The notes under the pieces: generated by a model
Database searches by the model: none
What the model was told of the DNA's origin: nothing
Seen by the model: the letters and a program-made list of their open reading frames with translations, nothing else
Origin: Sphingobacterium thalpophilum
Lineage (GTDB): Bacteria; Bacteroidota; Bacteroidia; Sphingobacteriales; Sphingobacteriaceae
Length of the DNA stretch: 64,000 nucleotides
Direction of reading: 5' to 3'
Assembly: GCF_901482695.1 (NCBI RefSeq)
Contig: NZ_LR590484.1
Coordinates: forward strand, 5,270,001-5,334,000
Shown here: positions 51,048 through 60,811 of the stretch, in pieces
Position numbering within the stretch: position 1 is the first letter of the stretch
How the letters are laid out: each line of letters begins with the position of its first letter
Translations under genes and position numbers: made by a program

Positions 51048-52826
51048 ATGGAAGAAAAACTTAGATTATTTGATCTCGCACGCCGACAGGTCAGCAAATA
51101 CCCTAACCTTGACATGTTTGCCCACAAAGTGGACGGCAAGTGGATTTATATAAAAACAGCAGATTTTCTTGAAAAAGTGGATAAACTGTCCAAAGGCCTG
51201 ATCGAACTAGGTGTTAAACCAGACGAAAAAGTCGGCCTCATCGCTGGCAGCAGCATCGAATGGCATCTGATAGATTTTGCCATTCAGCAGATCGGGGCTG
51301 TGGTCGTGGCCATCTATCCCAACATCACCGACGCCGATTACCAATATATTTTCAACGATGCCGAGATCAGAGTCTGTATTGTCAGCAACAAGGGGCTTTA
51401 TGACAGACTGATGAACCTTACAGAATCAATCTATACATTAAAATATATATTTTGCATCGCCGAACAGGACTCCTTGCGAAGCTGGAACGAACTCATTGAT
51501 CTGGGTAGCCGATGTCCTGAAGATAAATTAACGGAGCTGCGCGACCAGATCCAGCCCGATGATCTGGCCACCCTGATTTATACGTCGGGTACCACGGGCA
51601 AGCCAAAGGGTGTAATGCTCTCCCATAGTAATATTTTCGCCAATGTGCTGGGGGCCGCAGAAATCACACCCTGTAAGGCCTATGACCGGGGACTTACCTT
51701 TCTTCCCCCCTGCCATGCGTATGAACGAATGGTGCTCTATACGTACATGTATCTGGGCTTCACAATCCATATCGCCGAATCATTTGATAAAATCGGTGAC
51801 AACCTCAAAGAAGTACAGCCTCATATCATGACGGTCGTTCCCCGTATTCTTGAAAAGGTCTATGAGAAAATCATGAAAACCGGCCACGAGTTTACGGGGC
51901 TTAAAAGAAAAATATTTGATTGGGCTGTCGCTGTCGCCGAAGAATATGATCCCAATCCGGCCAAAAGGAGTTTCGCCTACAATATGAAACTCAAATTGGC
52001 CAAACAGCTTGTGCTCAACAAGTGGTATGAAGCGCTGGGGGGAAAGCTGCAGACGGTGGCCTCCGGCTCAGCCTCTTTGCACAACAAGCTGACCCGTGCA
52101 TTTTTAGCGGCAGGTATCCCGTTGTATGAAGGTTACGGTATGACGGAGGCATCCCCGCTCATTTCGGTAAACCATTACCTAAAGGGCATCCGCGTGGGCA
52201 CCGTGGGCCTCCCCGTCCGCTTTGTGGCAATCAAACTTGCTGAAGATGGCGAAATACTGGTAAAGGGTCCCAATGTGATGATGGGCTATTATAAAAATCA
52301 GGCGGAAACCGATAAAACAATCGTGGACGGCTGGCTCCACACGGGCGATATCGGCAAATGGGAAGACGAAAAATTTCTAAAAATCATCGACCGCAAAAAG
52401 GAAATGTTTAAAATATCGGGTGGTAAATACGTAATTCCGCAGCCGATCGAAACGAAGCTTGTGGAATCCAAATTTATCGAGCAGGCCATGGTGATCGGTG
52501 ACGGGATGAAGTTTGCGTCAGCCTTTATCGTCCCGAACTATGCACATCTATTGGACTGGGCGAAACAAGATGCGCCGGAACTTGCGACTATGAGCAGGCA
52601 GGAGTTTCTGGAAAGCCCGATGGTCGTCAAAAAGGTCAATCAGGAAGTCCGTCGGGCAAATCAGCATTTTGGCAATTGGGAACAGATAAAAAAGCCGGTT
52701 ATCCTAAAAGATGAATTCACCATTGAAAACGGCGAACTCACGCCGACTCTGAAAATGAAACGTAAGGTAATCCTTGAGCATCATCAGGCGGAGTTCAACC
52801 ACATCTACCAAATGGAAGAAGAGTAG
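51048..52826 (+). CDS. Long-chain acyl-CoA synthetase (AMP-forming)
   Basis: 592 residues from ATG 51048. Activates fatty acids with ATP and CoA. ANL-superfamily motifs: the phosphate loop LIYTSGTTGKPKGVMLSHSN near residue 180, YEGYGMTEASPLISVNHY, WLHTGDIGKWEDEKFLKIID and RKKEMFKISGGKYVIPQPIE. The form with GGKYVIPQPIE is typical of FadD15-like long-chain enzymes of this phylum. The 200 bp upstream hold the previous terminator and nothing else recognised. Xpt follows 18 bp later. Confidence 0.95.
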   Translation: MEEKLRLFDLARRQVSKYPNLDMFAHKVDGKWIYIKTADFLEKVDKLSKGLIELGVKPDEKVGLIAGSSIEWHLIDFAIQQIGAVVVAIYPNITDADYQYIFNDAEIRVCIVSNKGLYDRLMNLTESIYTLKYIFCIAEQDSLRSWNELIDLGSRCPEDKLTELRDQIQPDDLATLIYTSGTTGKPKGVMLSHSNIFANVLGAAEITPCKAYDRGLTFLPPCHAYERMVLYTYMYLGFTIHIAESFDKIGDNLKEVQPHIMTVVPRILEKVYEKIMKTGHEFTGLKRKIFDWAVAVAEEYDPNPAKRSFAYNMKLKLAKQLVLNKWYEALGGKLQTVASGSASLHNKLTRAFLAAGIPLYEGYGMTEASPLISVNHYLKGIRVGTVGLPVRFVAIKLAEDGEILVKGPNVMMGYYKNQAETDKTIVDGWLHTGDIGKWEDEKFLKIIDRKKEMFKISGGKYVIPQPIETKLVESKFIEQAMVIGDGMKFASAFIVPNYAHLLDWAKQDAPELATMSRQEFLESPMVVKKVNQEVRRANQHFGNWEQIKKPVILKDEFTIENGELTPTLKMKRKVILEHHQAEFNHIYQMEEE

Positions 52827-52844
52827 CAATTTATATTAAATCAT

Positions 52845-53420
52845 ATGAAATTATTAAAGGATAGGATCTTGAACGATGGCAAGAGTCTCGCTGGAGGCAT
52901 ACTGAAGGTCGACAGCTTTATTAACCACCAGATGGATCCGGTCTTAATGAAATCTATTGCCGTAGAGTTTGTCCGCCGCTTTGCAGATCTTCCGGTCAAC
53001 AAGATCATCACGATAGAAGCTAGTGGCATAGCACCGGCAATCATGCTGGGCTACCTGCTCGAGCTACCAGTTGTATTTGTAAAAAAAGCAAAGCCAAAAA
53101 CCATGGGCGACATGTACATCAGTGCAGTTCATTCTTTTACAAAAAACAGAACATACGATATCTGTGTGAGCAAAGAGTTTCTTAAAGCAGATGACAAGGT
53201 ACTCTTTATCGATGACTTTCTGGCGAATGGCAATGCCGCTTTTGGCATAATGGACTTGATCAGTCAATCGGGAGCCGCTTTATCGGGTATGGGTTTCATC
53301 ATCGAAAAATCTTTTCAGGAGGGTGGCCGGCGGCTAAGGGCACTGTCCGGCATTCGCATTGAGTCCCTGGCCCGCATAAAATCACTGAAAGTCGACAGGG
53401 TAGCTTTCGAAGAAGAGTAA
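52845..53420 (+). CDS. xpt: Xanthine phosphoribosyltransferase
   Basis: 191 residues from ATG 52845. Converts xanthine and PRPP to XMP in purine salvage. PRPP-binding motif [20 protein letters not shown], plus [20 protein letters not shown] and [20 protein letters not shown], as in Bacillus Xpt. Length is normal. No purine riboswitch is expected or seen, because the gene follows the ligase gene closely (18 bp). A terminator follows. Confidence 0.95.
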   Translation: MKLLKDRILNDGKSLAGGILKVDSFINHQMDPVLMKSIAVEFVRRFADLPVNKIITIEASGIAPAIMLGYLLELPVVFVKKAKPKTMGDMYISAVHSFTKNRTYDICVSKEFLKADDKVLFIDDFLANGNAAFGIMDLISQSGAALSGMGFIIEKSFQEGGRRLRALSGIRIESLARIKSLKVDRVAFEEE

Positions 53421-53427
53421 AACAGAT

Positions 53428-53463
53428 AAAAAGCCTCATCTTACTTAAAAGATTGAGGCTTTT
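53428..53463. terminator. Bidirectional terminator hairpin after xpt
   Basis: aaaaagcctcatctt (53428-53442) pairs with aagattgaggcttt (53449-53463) with one mismatch, loop 6 nt, T-run after. It serves xpt and the convergent 53492 gene. Confidence 0.8.
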
Positions 53464-53491
53464 CTTCAAACAACAAGATAAAGTATATGTA

Positions 53492-53983
53492 TTAATCCCA
53501 ACGGTAATCGTTGTAAAAATCTTCGGGATGTCTGCTAATCGGCACATCTTTCACGATACGGATGTTGGCTGCCCCTAGATTGACATTCAGCATAAAGGAA
53601 GGGATACTGGCCGAAAAATTCCAACTGCCATTTCTTAAATAGACATAACCATTACGATAGGGATCATAAAATGTCTTATAATCACGGAAATATACATGGT
53701 GACGGCTATCATAGCGATGTGCTCTCGCCCATGCAGGTGGGCCATGACGGTGTCTTTTCTCGTAATACTTAGCTATCTTTTTGTGGTATTTACGGTCTTC
53801 CTTTTCACGTTTCTCCCAATACTTCCGATATTCCTTGTCTCTTTTTTCCTCATACTTCCGGTATTCTTTATCGTGTTTCCATTCCTTTTCGTGCCCGCGA
53901 TGCTGAGCGGCCGAGTCTTTGGGAGCGGCGAGGGTTAATCCCCCGATTGCCAATGCAAAGTATATCATCTTTTTCATAGCCAC
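53492..53983 (-). CDS. Exported, highly charged repeat protein
   Basis: 163 residues from ATG 53983. Signal peptide KKMIYFALAIGGLTLAAP, then three or four tandem units of about 10 residues (HDKEYRKYEEKRDKEYRKYW and onward), rich in Lys, Glu and Tyr, then a histidine/arginine-rich turn (YEKRHRHGPPAWARAHRYDS) and a C-terminal beta part (YVYLRNGSWNFSASIPSFML). It is a periplasmic or surface protein of unknown function. Confidence 0.75.
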   Translation of the reverse strand: MAMKKMIYFALAIGGLTLAAPKDSAAQHRGHEKEWKHDKEYRKYEEKRDKEYRKYWEKREKEDRKYHKKIAKYYEKRHRHGPPAWARAHRYDSRHHVYFRDYKTFYDPYRNGYVYLRNGSWNFSASIPSFMLNVNLGAANIRIVKDVPISRHPEDFYNDYRWD

Positions 53984-54148
53984 AGTATTTTAAATTTGAA
54001 CTCCGTTGTTATTCTTTCTTTTTTGCTTTTAAAAGCGTTTCTATAGGTATGACCCCAAGATCTTGCTAAAGGTTTAATCACTGAACGTAATTTTGTCCGT
54101 TCTGTGATTTGTACTTCCATTCCGGCCAATTTAACGTATCTTTGCAAC

Positions 54149-55528
54149 ATGTCCAATACAGGTTATATCACTGAAGATACAATTGTCGCATTAGCAACAT
54201 CCACCGGCGCGAATGGCGCCATTGCAGTTATCCGGGTATCAGGCCAACAGGCGATTACGATCACAAATGACATTTTCAAGGGCAAAGATCTGTCGGCACA
54301 GCCTTCGCATACCATTCATTTTGGCACCATACGTGATGGCGATGAAATCATTGACGAGGTGTTGGTTTCCCTGTTTGTTGCCCCCAACTCATATACAAGG
54401 GAAAACTCGGTCGAAATATCCACACATAATTCCAAATATATTATTGAGCGCGTCATCAGTTTGCTGATCAAAAAGGGAGCACGCGCGGCACGTCCGGGCG
54501 AATTTACGCTTAGGGCATTCCTCAATGGTGGTATGGACCTCTCCCAGGCAGAAGCCGTTGCAGATTTGATTGCCTCCAATTCGGCAGCGTCCCATCAGGT
54601 AGCCATGCAGCAGATGCGTGGTGGTTTCTCCGGCCAGCTCAAGTCTCTTCGGGAGGATTTAATACATTTCGCCTCACTGATCGAACTTGAACTGGACTTC
54701 TCCGAAGAAGATGTCGAGTTTGCTAACAGAGAACAGCTTAAGAATCTTATTACCAGGATCCAGGTGATCGTTCAAAAGTTAATCCAGTCTTTTGAGCAAG
54801 GCAACGTACTGAAGAATGGTGTGCCGGTAGTGATTGCCGGAAAACCGAATGTAGGCAAGTCCACCCTGCTCAACGCCTTTTTAAATGAGGAACGAGCAAT
54901 TGTCTCCGATATCGCTGGTACCACCCGTGATACCATCGAAGATGAAATGAATATCCACGGCGTGACCTTCCGCTTTATAGATACTGCCGGTATTCGTGAG
55001 ACCGCGGATATCATCGAAGCTAAAGGCGTCGAACGCACACGTGAAAAAATGAAGCAGGCGCGGCTGATTATCTATCTTTTCGACCCCATACAGGATACTA
55101 TCGAAGACGTGCAGTCTCAGCTGGCCGAAGTCCATGAGCTTCAGATACCGTTTATTACCATCATCAACAAATGTGATCTGCTCACTGAAAAACAAAAAGC
55201 AAGCTATGAGGCACTTGCGCCACTTTATATTTCGGCGAGAAAACAGATCGGCGTTGAAGAACTGAAAGAGGAACTCATCAACCGGGTGCAACTAGGCAAT
55301 CTGAATACCGATGATGTTATGGTGACCAACATCCGGCATGTTGAGGCGCTACAAAAGACCTCCGACTCTCTGGAACGCGTATTATTCGGAATTGATAATC
55401 CCGTCACTTCGGACTTTCTGGCCATGGATATCAGACAGGCATTGTATCATCTCGGTGAGATCACGGGCAGTGTGTCGACAGACGATTTACTGGACAATAT
55501 TTTTTCAAAATTCTGTATCGGAAAGTAA
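54149..55528 (+). CDS. mnmE: tRNA modification GTPase MnmE
   Basis: Start set at ATG 54149 (MSNTGYITEDTIVALATSTG), 459 residues; a frame extension to 54104 is upstream of the conserved start. With MnmG it forms the (carboxymethyl)aminomethyl group at uridine 34 of tRNAs. N-terminal folate-binding domain, then the GTPase domain with G1 AGKPNVGKSTLLN, G3 DTAG and G4 NKCD, and the invariant C-terminal CIGK. Length is normal. A TATCTTTG -7-like box lies just before the start codon. Confidence 0.96.
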   Translation: MSNTGYITEDTIVALATSTGANGAIAVIRVSGQQAITITNDIFKGKDLSAQPSHTIHFGTIRDGDEIIDEVLVSLFVAPNSYTRENSVEISTHNSKYIIERVISLLIKKGARAARPGEFTLRAFLNGGMDLSQAEAVADLIASNSAASHQVAMQQMRGGFSGQLKSLREDLIHFASLIELELDFSEEDVEFANREQLKNLITRIQVIVQKLIQSFEQGNVLKNGVPVVIAGKPNVGKSTLLNAFLNEERAIVSDIAGTTRDTIEDEMNIHGVTFRFIDTAGIRETADIIEAKGVERTREKMKQARLIIYLFDPIQDTIEDVQSQLAEVHELQIPFITIINKCDLLTEKQKASYEALAPLYISARKQIGVEELKEELINRVQLGNLNTDDVMVTNIRHVEALQKTSDSLERVLFGIDNPVTSDFLAMDIRQALYHLGEITGSVSTDDLLDNIFSKFCIGK

Positions 55529-55610
55529 CCTGCACTTCTCATTCCATATCCAGAAGATTTTTCTGGTGCCGAAAAAATACTTTATTTGAAAAATGAATAG
55601 AACGTAACAT

Positions 55611-56318
55611 ATGAGAATAAAGAAAATACAGAACCATAACCTTTTTGCCTACAGAAGGCTGCGCAGGGCTATTGGCTATCTGGGTATTTTTCTTCCGATA
55701 ATTCTGGTTTTCCTGTCTTTTTTCAGAGTTTTCGATACCGCTATTCAACCCTCCATCAGCCATTACTATTTCACTAACCTGAGGGAGATATTTACCGGAA
55801 CTTTATGCGCTGTGGGACTTTTCCTTATCTGCTATAAAGGAAACGGCAACGCTGTCATCTGGAAAAACGACAACCTGTTGACCAACCTGGCCGGCTGCAT
55901 GGCGATTGGCATCGCATTTATACCCACCGACCCGATAGGCCATAGCTGCACACAGTGCACCTTGATTACATATGGTTTAAAGGGACTTCATTATGGCTTC
56001 GCAGCAGTCCTGTTTCTTATTTTTGCCCTACTTTCGATCAACGTGTTTACAATAGGTCAAGAACGAAATACAGAAATTCCGGTCAGTGTATTTAACGAAA
56101 ATAATATTTACCGGATCTGTGGCTATGGTATACTGCTTTGTATCGTTTTGATTCCGTTTAAACTCTTTGATCGTGCCACACTGGTCTTCGAGGCCATTGC
56201 TCTTTTCTTCTTTGGCACTTCCTGGCTGGTCAAAGGACGTGCTTTGGGCGACAAGGGAATGATCGGCCGGAAGTTATACCGGGAAATGAATGTTGAGGAT
56301 ACAGAAGAGGGCCAGTAA
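55611..56318 (+). CDS. Multi-pass membrane protein, uncharacterised
   Basis: 235 residues from ATG 55611. At least six hydrophobic segments: YLGIFLPIILVFLSFFRVFD, FTGTLCAVGLFLICYKGNGN, LTNLAGCMAIGIAFIPTDP, LHYGFAAVLFLIFALLSINV, RICGYGILLCIVLIPFKLFD and ATLVFEAIALFFFGTSWLVK. A periplasmic HYYFTNLREI and a loop GHSCTQCTLITY lie between them. It fits a group of uncharacterised Bacteroidota membrane proteins; function unknown. Confidence 0.75.
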   Translation: MRIKKIQNHNLFAYRRLRRAIGYLGIFLPIILVFLSFFRVFDTAIQPSISHYYFTNLREIFTGTLCAVGLFLICYKGNGNAVIWKNDNLLTNLAGCMAIGIAFIPTDPIGHSCTQCTLITYGLKGLHYGFAAVLFLIFALLSINVFTIGQERNTEIPVSVFNENNIYRICGYGILLCIVLIPFKLFDRATLVFEAIALFFFGTSWLVKGRALGDKGMIGRKLYREMNVEDTEEGQ

Positions 56319-56345
56319 ACCACCTATTAGTGCACGTTCAACAGC

Positions 56346-57332
56346 CTATCGATTGTCGGCAGTGCTGGTATTTTCCTCGGGACTGAGGGGTGCCGGCGGT
56401 ATCTCGGCTACATCACGCTCTATCTCCTGCGTCTCTACGTGTACTGCAAATTGCGAGGGCTCAATGGGGATACCCATGACCGTTGCATATTCTCTTGTAT
56501 AGATCGCACCGAAATACAAAATTGCAGCCGTGTAATATACCCAGAGTAGAATTAATACAAAGGATCCCGCTGCGCCGTATGTATCCTGTGTGGCCGAATG
56601 CTCAAGGTAAATCCCGATCAGGTAGCGGCCCAGAACAAACAATATGGAGGTAAACAATGCGCCCGCACGCACAGTCCGCCACTGTATATTGACATCAGGA
56701 AGCACCTTGAATATAACACTGAAGAGCAAAAAGATAATACCAAAAGAAAGCGCAAAGTTAACCGCATCCACCAGCATGACTGCCATATCTGGAAAATACC
56801 GCTGTAACTGGCTGGTCAGTGCCAGTATCACTCCATTGATGATCAGCGTGACGACAAGCAGAAAGCCTAGTCCAATGACCAACGAAGATGATAACAGCCT
56901 GTCCTGAATAAGTTTTAACCAGCCTTTTTTGGGCTTTGCCCGCACATGCCAGATTTTATTGATCGAATTCTGGATGTCCCCAAAGACCGTGGTCGCACCA
57001 AGGATCAGGGTGACGCTGCTGATGATCAACGCCATGGAAGACTTACCGGACAGCTCCAGATTCTGAATTACTTCCTGGATCTGGTTTGCTGCTCCATTGC
57101 CGACCAGACCACGTAACTCTGTGAACACCTTACCTTCGATGGCATCTTCTCCATAGAATATTCCGGCCAATGCAATAATCAAAACCAATATTGGACCTAT
57201 CGAAAAAACGGTATAGTAAGATAACGAAGCACTATATTTCATCGAGTCCTCATTCAGAAATCCAGCTCCCGTATTTTTTAATATCTGCCAATAGGTGTTT
57301 AGCTTGCTTTCGCTTCTCGTGTTTATATTCAT
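56346..57332 (-). CDS. YihY/BrkB-family inner-membrane protein
   Basis: Start set at ATG 57332 (MNINTRSESKLNTYWQILKN), 328 residues; a longer frame to 57464 runs into the neighbouring gene without family sequence. Six membrane helices with family signatures: KYSASLSYYTVFSIGPILVL, VTLILGATTVFGDIQNSINK, GAAGSFVLILLWVYYTAAIL followed by YFGAIYTREYA. Members are inner-membrane proteins, formerly labelled ribonuclease BN, of unknown function. Its tail is proline/glutamate-rich. Confidence 0.92.
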   Translation of the reverse strand: MNINTRSESKLNTYWQILKNTGAGFLNEDSMKYSASLSYYTVFSIGPILVLIIALAGIFYGEDAIEGKVFTELRGLVGNGAANQIQEVIQNLELSGKSSMALIISSVTLILGATTVFGDIQNSINKIWHVRAKPKKGWLKLIQDRLLSSSLVIGLGFLLVVTLIINGVILALTSQLQRYFPDMAVMLVDAVNFALSFGIIFLLFSVIFKVLPDVNIQWRTVRAGALFTSILFVLGRYLIGIYLEHSATQDTYGAAGSFVLILLWVYYTAAILYFGAIYTREYATVMGIPIEPSQFAVHVETQEIERDVAEIPPAPLSPEENTSTADNR

Positions 57333-57426
57333 AATCAATCTGATGCTTGTGTAGAATAAACCGCTTTTCGGTAAAGAAAGTTTTGGAATATAACGTAAAA
57401 CTAAGCAGGAGACCGTGGTCAGTGAT

Positions 57427-58707
57427 TTAATTGGAGTAATCCTGAATGGAAGCCTGCAGGACAAGCCGCTCTGGCCCTGTTACTTTTAAACTTACGTTGA
57501 TATTGGCTGCGACAGCCTTTAACGAGAGAACCGATGGCACTTTCAGCGCATCCGGCCAATCTTCGAGTTGAATGTCCACATGCAACAGTTCATCACTCTC
57601 CCCATAACCCGTCTGGAGACCTTCAGCTGTTGACGCAGTGGAAAGTATGTTAAACGACCCTTCCTGCTTTTGAAACCACTGGTAAAAAAGTTTGGCCGGC
57701 AAATATTTGTGCAACTCTTTGTCTCCCCTGAAGCCAAACCTCAAGTCTGGTACTTGATGTTCGTAGCGTGTCTTCTCTTCTACGGTCTCAAAATTATCAT
57801 CGACGGCATAGCTGACGATGGTATCTACCTGCACAACCCGACTGTTCAGTATTTCCATATCCATATACTCACCCGTTGTGTGCGCCATAATGGAGTCTGC
57901 TGAAATGGGCAAATCACGTAGAATATGTTTTATTCGTCTTTTTAGGCGGCCATCAGGAAAATTGATCCATCCTCTGCCAATATAGTCCTTAGCCGCCAGC
58001 TTCCGCACTGTATAGGTTTTTGGAAAGTTCCAGTGCTTCGAAGTAAACTCGCCGAAGATCTCCATACGCCCACCCTTCAAATCAAACTCAATAAAGTTCT
58101 GTGTCGACATATCACTATAGCGCATGGATTTACGCGTCAATGTGCTGGGGCGGCTAATAAAGTTCTCAATGGAGATCTGCTCATCCTTGGACTGAATCAG
58201 CTGCAACATTTCGGTCCGCTTCTGATCCAGATCGAAACCCAGCCCTACCAAGAGCTCCTTGCCACGCCACATAAAAGCTATCTTATGTCTTTCCTGATAA
58301 GCGTAGCTTATTCCCGGAGCAATGTCCTGTTGGATAGAGTCAATTGCCAGTCCGTCTTTCAGAAAACTCAAAAACTGCTTTTTATCGTTCAGATCAAAAA
58401 ATGCGTAAAAATTTCGGGCGGTATCTTCCAGCGAAAACAAAAATACATTCGCTTTGATATCAATACCATTATTCTTCAGTTCACGCAGTTTTTTGGCGTA
58501 GTCCTGCCCTGCCTTCGGAGCAGTCTGCCATCGATCAAACAATTGGCTCAATAAAATGTCATCGAGGGAAATTGTCAGCAGTGCTTTGCTCTTTTTGTGG
58601 ACAAGGGATTTATAGGATTGCTGTTGACGAATGACATAAATCCCCCATCCGGTGATAACAAACAGCATAACAATTCCTAAAAGCCAAATAGTTCCTTTTT
58701 TAATCAT
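57427..58707 (-). CDS. Membrane-anchored hypothetical protein, paired with the next gene upstream
   Basis: Start set at ATG 58707 (MIKKGTIWLLGIVMLFVITG), 426 residues, overlapping the end of the 58700-60721 gene by 8 bp. One N-terminal membrane helix, then a large mixed extracytoplasmic domain with no family I can name. The text resembles the partner in places (FYAFFDLNDKKQFLSFLKDG against the partner's RDTALFKKLWRIKGTPY), suggesting related domains. The overlap implies joint translation and probably a joint function. Confidence 0.7.
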   Translation of the reverse strand: MIKKGTIWLLGIVMLFVITGWGIYVIRQQQSYKSLVHKKSKALLTISLDDILLSQLFDRWQTAPKAGQDYAKKLRELKNNGIDIKANVFLFSLEDTARNFYAFFDLNDKKQFLSFLKDGLAIDSIQQDIAPGISYAYQERHKIAFMWRGKELLVGLGFDLDQKRTEMLQLIQSKDEQISIENFISRPSTLTRKSMRYSDMSTQNFIEFDLKGGRMEIFGEFTSKHWNFPKTYTVRKLAAKDYIGRGWINFPDGRLKRRIKHILRDLPISADSIMAHTTGEYMDMEILNSRVVQVDTIVSYAVDDNFETVEEKTRYEHQVPDLRFGFRGDKELHKYLPAKLFYQWFQKQEGSFNILSTASTAEGLQTGYGESDELLHVDIQLEDWPDALKVPSVLSLKAVAANINVSLKVTGPERLVLQASIQDYSN

Positions 58708-60721
58708 TTTCATTTTCATCGATGTGCTTGTCAACTTTGTTTGCTGTATCTGCTGCTATCCCGTCCAGTAACTGACTGAGCACAAACTGAAGCCCGTTTT
58801 CCACCGTTTTCGGCAGTTCAATTTCCAACTCCCCCACTAAGCTGTCGCTTACGATACCCTTGGAATACAGCGTAAATTTACCATAATTACTTAATTCTGC
58901 CAATGTGTTGCGCCACTTGTCATCGATCACGATATGGAGATCTCTAACCATTTTCGGTAGCCGCGGGATCTGAAAAGCCGCGGATAGTTTGTTACTTTTC
59001 ATGAGCCTGACAAAGGTTTTGTTGGTTTTGGCTGTATAAGCACCTCGATGCTTAATTTTATGGAGTTGTGTACTGTCATTGCTGATCATGACCAAATTAT
59101 CTTTAAAGAGCAGATATATGGGAAAATCCCTGCCCCCGCCACGCGGCAGTTGGTAAAGACCTGATGTTATACTCGCCTTGGACTCAGATACAGCAAAATC
59201 AAGGGTTTTCTTGATCACTCTTTGATCTTCTGACGTAAACATCCATACAAATGAGGGCACCGTCTCCGCTTTTGTTTTCTTAATTTCCTTGAGATTGAGA
59301 TCATCATCGTACTCGTAGTCAATGTAGTCCAGTCTCAGGTTGATCATGCCGTTCATGATCACCATATGGTCCCCCGGCATAATGCGGGCGACCGCTTCCT
59401 CATCGACCACTATTCCAAATCCAAGCGCAAGCAGCGGCAGAAGTTCATTCTCCGGCTCAAAGTATCGCCTCAGATTTTTACTAATGAAGGTGGGCATTTC
59501 TTTTAAATAAGCCGCTGTATTGAGGTTGACGTTCAAATAGCCCGCGGTTTCAGTTGTCAGATACTTCGCAAATTTTGGGTTCGGTTTTCTGGCATATAGC
59601 TTCTTCGACAGTTGCGAAAGTTCTGGACTCATGCTTATGCGGGCGCTGAGTTTGATCTTATTTTGCTTCAGATGGGCATCAACAAAGAGATCATGATATT
59701 CATCTTCCACGGAGAAACGGCTTGTATGTAAATAGGCGTCGGTCAGCGAATGAAGTGGTTGCAGTTCGGCATACACATCACTAACTCTGGAGTACCACAG
59801 CCGGGCCAGGCCCAGCTTGTCGAACAGTGCCTTTTGCTGCCGCCCATCCATTCCATCGTACTTGCCGCTCAGCAAAAGCTCCTGCTCCTGGAGTAACCAT
59901 TTGTCCAGTAATACATGTTTGATTGAATCATTGCGCCTATTGCTTTGCTCGAAAGCGGTAGATAGCGAGTCGTAGTCCGTATGATCTGCGTACGAGCTTG
60001 TACTGTCGCTCACTGTTCCATACGCCTTATCGGATAACCCTTCAGTATGTGTCGTGCCCTGCGCAGCCTCACCGAAATCTGTCGCTTCCCAGCTTACTTC
60101 TGTCGAATCCTTCAATACAGAATTCATATCGGCTACCGGGGCTGACACCACAGGTATGGCGTACTCGCTGTTATCAATACCGTATCTCGCCGCTACGGAA
60201 TCATTGTAAAAGTAGGTATGCCCGACTTCTCCTGTTAAGATCCGCAATTCCTTATCATTCCATGCAAAAAGGCGTCCACCTGCCGTCTTAAACCGACTAT
60301 ATCCGTTCATAGCAGGATAAGGGGTGCCCTTTATCCTCCACAGTTTTTTAAAAAGCGCCGTGTCCCTGACAGGAATGATCAGCTCGCTATAAGCAAGGCT
60401 GTCTTTATGCACCCTGTAATACAGAACAACCCCTGTGGCGTCCATCGCTGTATCGAAGAAATTCTTCGGCACAACAGCTGTACGATCTGCAAACTGACCA
60501 AAAAAACCTAGCTTATCAAGCAAGTTATTCAAGGTAGAGGCCTCGGTATGTGCAGAAAACTCAGCAAGATTCACCAGTGTCACCGTATATGCTTTCCGAG
60601 GTATCCGATGCGCTATACTCTGTGCACTCAGCGTACTTATAGGACAACATACAGACAATATGAGCCCGATGTATAAAGGCAATAACTGCTTACCAATAGA
60701 TAAATGCGTTAAACTAAACAT
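58700..60721 (-). CDS. Exported hypothetical protein (DUF4836-like)
   Basis: 673 residues from ATG 60721. Signal peptide (LPLYIGLILSVCCPISTLSA). The mature part repeats a two-domain pattern with motifs such as FDTAMDATGVVLYYRVHKDS, DHMVIMNGMINLRLDYIDYE and RVIKKTLDFAVSESK; a low-complexity acidic stretch lies near residues 215-260. It recalls DUF4836-type lipoproteins of Bacteroidota but lacks an obvious lipobox. Its end overlaps the following gene, so the two form an operon. Function unknown. Confidence 0.7.
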   Translation of the reverse strand: MFSLTHLSIGKQLLPLYIGLILSVCCPISTLSAQSIAHRIPRKAYTVTLVNLAEFSAHTEASTLNNLLDKLGFFGQFADRTAVVPKNFFDTAMDATGVVLYYRVHKDSLAYSELIIPVRDTALFKKLWRIKGTPYPAMNGYSRFKTAGGRLFAWNDKELRILTGEVGHTYFYNDSVAARYGIDNSEYAIPVVSAPVADMNSVLKDSTEVSWEATDFGEAAQGTTHTEGLSDKAYGTVSDSTSSYADHTDYDSLSTAFEQSNRRNDSIKHVLLDKWLLQEQELLLSGKYDGMDGRQQKALFDKLGLARLWYSRVSDVYAELQPLHSLTDAYLHTSRFSVEDEYHDLFVDAHLKQNKIKLSARISMSPELSQLSKKLYARKPNPKFAKYLTTETAGYLNVNLNTAAYLKEMPTFISKNLRRYFEPENELLPLLALGFGIVVDEEAVARIMPGDHMVIMNGMINLRLDYIDYEYDDDLNLKEIKKTKAETVPSFVWMFTSEDQRVIKKTLDFAVSESKASITSGLYQLPRGGGRDFPIYLLFKDNLVMISNDSTQLHKIKHRGAYTAKTNKTFVRLMKSNKLSAAFQIPRLPKMVRDLHIVIDDKWRNTLAELSNYGKFTLYSKGIVSDSLVGELEIELPKTVENGLQFVLSQLLDGIAADTANKVDKHIDENEND

Positions 60722-60811
60722 ATATGGATACTTTGTTACAATCGCTGTATCAAAAGTATCAATTGTCCAGGGCTTTTCTCCTCCCTGATTTCAGCTAATT
60801 CACCCCTCTGC

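Noticed and set aside
53492-53983. Tandem KEYRKY units as a CRISPR-like or DNA-level repeat
   Set aside because: They are short, imperfect protein-level repeats within one coding frame, with no spacers.
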